Origin: Candidatus Izemoplasmatales bacterium
GTDB lineage: Bacteria; Bacillota_I; Bacilli_A; Izemoplasmatales; Hujiaoplasmataceae
Length of the DNA: 6,814 nucleotides
Reading direction: 5' to 3'
Assembly (NCBI GenBank): GCA_028702245.1
Contig: JAQVPE010000040.1
Span: forward strand, 1-6,814
Numbering within the stretch: position 1 is the stretch's first letter; every line of letters begins with the position of its first letter. Made by a program: the position numbers and the translations under genes. A model generated the notes under the pieces. The model saw nothing but the letters and a program-made list of their open reading frames with translations. It searched no databases and had not been told where the DNA came from. Positions 6,146 to 6,814 of the stretch are shown here, in pieces.

Positions 6146-6733
6146 TTAGTCTTTGTCGCTTTCCAAAAAGTATGTTGCTTCCATATCAGCGGTTGAAAGC
6201 GCAAAAGCGAGCGGAAACAATGCAAATGCTCTTCCCACGTTGTTTTTGTCCTCCGTATCGGAAAAACCCATGTGATACCGGATGGCAAACGCCTCTTCCC
6301 GGGTCAACTTCATGAAGCCCGAGATGATATATACCGATTTCTCGCCATGGCCGTATGGCAGTTTATCTTGAAAATCATAGCTTGGAACCTGAGACCATTT
6401 TCCTTGTTCGTCTTTGACGTTGCGGAACGACTTTTGATATACATTAATCTTGCATAAGTCATGCAAAAGCGCAACGATCGCAATCGATTCCTCACCGGGA
6501 TTCAAATTGTAAGTGTTTTGCACACTATCTCGGGAGAGGTAGTCTTTAAGACAATGGTAAACATTCAAAGAATGCTCGAGAAGGCCGCCGGGATATGCGA
6601 GATGGAACCTGGTCGAGGCTGGAGCCTCAAAAAAATCCGACTGGTCCGATAACAAGTACTTCAAAAGATCGCCGGCTCCTTGGCGGGTTATATGCTCATT
6701 GTAGATATCAATGAACTGCTGTTTGAGATTCAT
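6146..6733 (-). CDS. HD-domain metal-dependent phosphohydrolase
   Basis: This is a 195-residue soluble protein of the HD superfamily. The metal-ligand pattern is visible: His54 in GGLLEHSLNV, the paired His91-Asp92 in LLHDLCKI, and Asp183 in TADMEA. His129 in YGHGEKS and His154 in RYHMG are placed to complete a second metal site. The opening segment FHLAYPGGLLEHS (43-55) recalls the HD domain at the C terminus of YhaM-type exoribonucleases, but no OB-fold domain is present. Phosphatase, phosphodiesterase or nucleotidase activity is possible, and the substrate is unknown. I chose the ATG at 6733. It lies 4 bases after the stop of the partial upstream gene and has GGAG (6750-6747) 13 bases upstream, rather long spacing that fits translational coupling. 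An in-frame TTG at 6769 would add 12 non-conserved residues inside the upstream gene. It ends just before a strong terminator. Confidence 0.88.
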   Translation of the reverse strand: MNLKQQFIDIYNEHITRQGAGDLLKYLLSDQSDFFEAPASTRFHLAYPGGLLEHSLNVYHCLKDYLSRDSVQNTYNLNPGEESIAIVALLHDLCKINVYQKSFRNVKDEQGKWSQVPSYDFQDKLPYGHGEKSVYIISGFMKLTREEAFAIRYHMGFSDTEDKNNVGRAFALFPLAFALSTADMEATYFLESDKD

Positions 6734-6737
6734 ACTA

Positions 6738-6814
6738 TCAAACCAACTCCGTGATAACTGCGGTTCCAATTATCTCATAGCCTTTGCCGTTGTACTCGAC
6801 TGGCACTTCAACTT
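6738..6814 (-). CDS. Partial gene entering from the right edge (C-terminal tail, unidentified)
   Basis: A minus-strand frame open to the right edge ends at TGA (6740-6738) and encodes the last 24 residues of a protein, starting VEVPVEYNGKGYEI and ending ITELV. The residues alternate hydrophobic and polar, as in a small beta-sheet domain. It lies 4 bases before the ATG of the HD-domain gene and covers that gene's ribosome binding site, the spacing of a cotranscribed, translationally coupled pair. Only the tail is visible, so I assign no function. A chance open frame of this length is possible, and the coupling geometry is the main support. Confidence 0.6.
   Translation of the reverse strand, partial: VEVPVEYNGKGYEIIGTAVITELV

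Noticed and set aside
6734..6769. Longer HD-domain protein beginning at a TTG directly after an in-frame TAA
   Set aside because: No ribosome binding site precedes the TTG, and the region reads as the end of another gene. The ATG at 6733 has a GGAG site and coupled spacing.
1..6814. CRISPR arrays, insertion sequences, tRNA/rRNA genes, riboswitches, toxin-antitoxin or phage-defence modules
   Set aside because: No regularly spaced direct repeats, transposase motifs, cloverleaf sequences or long structured leaders are visible. The gene content is ordinary chromosomal metabolism, transport and repair.

Overview
The window holds eight genes, all read from the minus strand: seven complete coding sequences and the 3' tail of an eighth entering from the right edge. 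Gene density, strong GGAGG-type ribosome binding sites, extended -10 promoters, hairpin-plus-U-tract terminators and moderate-to-low GC suggest a low-GC Gram-positive bacterium (Bacillota, or a standard-code relative of the Mollicutes such as an Izemoplasma/Acholeplasma-like lineage). Tryptophan is encoded by TGG and TGA serves as a stop, so the code is not the Mycoplasma one. The taxonomic guess is inference.

Layout in the direction of transcription (right to left). (1) A partial unidentified gene (6738-6814) runs 4 bases short of an HD-domain phosphohydrolase gene (6146-6733), which ends in a textbook intrinsic terminator (6100-6128). (2) A MATE-family membrane exporter (4638-6044) has its own extended -10 promoter and a GTG start. 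No clear terminator follows it. (3) After an 89-base gap with a second extended -10 promoter comes a compact five-gene run: membrane-anchored alpha/beta hydrolase (3613-4548), GlpA-like FAD dehydrogenase with a C-terminal [2Fe-2S] BFD-like domain (2171-3610), FAD/NAD(P) oxidoreductase (902-2161), small cysteine-rich DUF1667 protein (524-895), and an O6-alkylguanine-DNA alkyltransferase (73-531). Spacings run from an 8-base overlap to 9 bases, and the run ends in a terminator that folds over the last stop codon. (4) At the left edge a near-consensus SigA-type promoter (22-50) points out of the window. An inverted repeat fills its 17-base spacer exactly.

Functionally, the core is the three-gene redox cassette (GlpA-like, FAD oxidoreductase, DUF1667), known from many Bacillota, often near glycerol genes, and generally annotated as an anaerobic glycerol-3-phosphate-dehydrogenase-like system. 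Here glpK, glpF and a recognisable glpC are absent from the window. The cassette instead lies between a putative membrane esterase/lipase-like hydrolase and a DNA alkylation repair enzyme. The substrate and electron acceptor are unproven. I see no CRISPR array, insertion sequence, tRNA, rRNA, riboswitch or phage module. The rest looks like ordinary chromosomal sequence.
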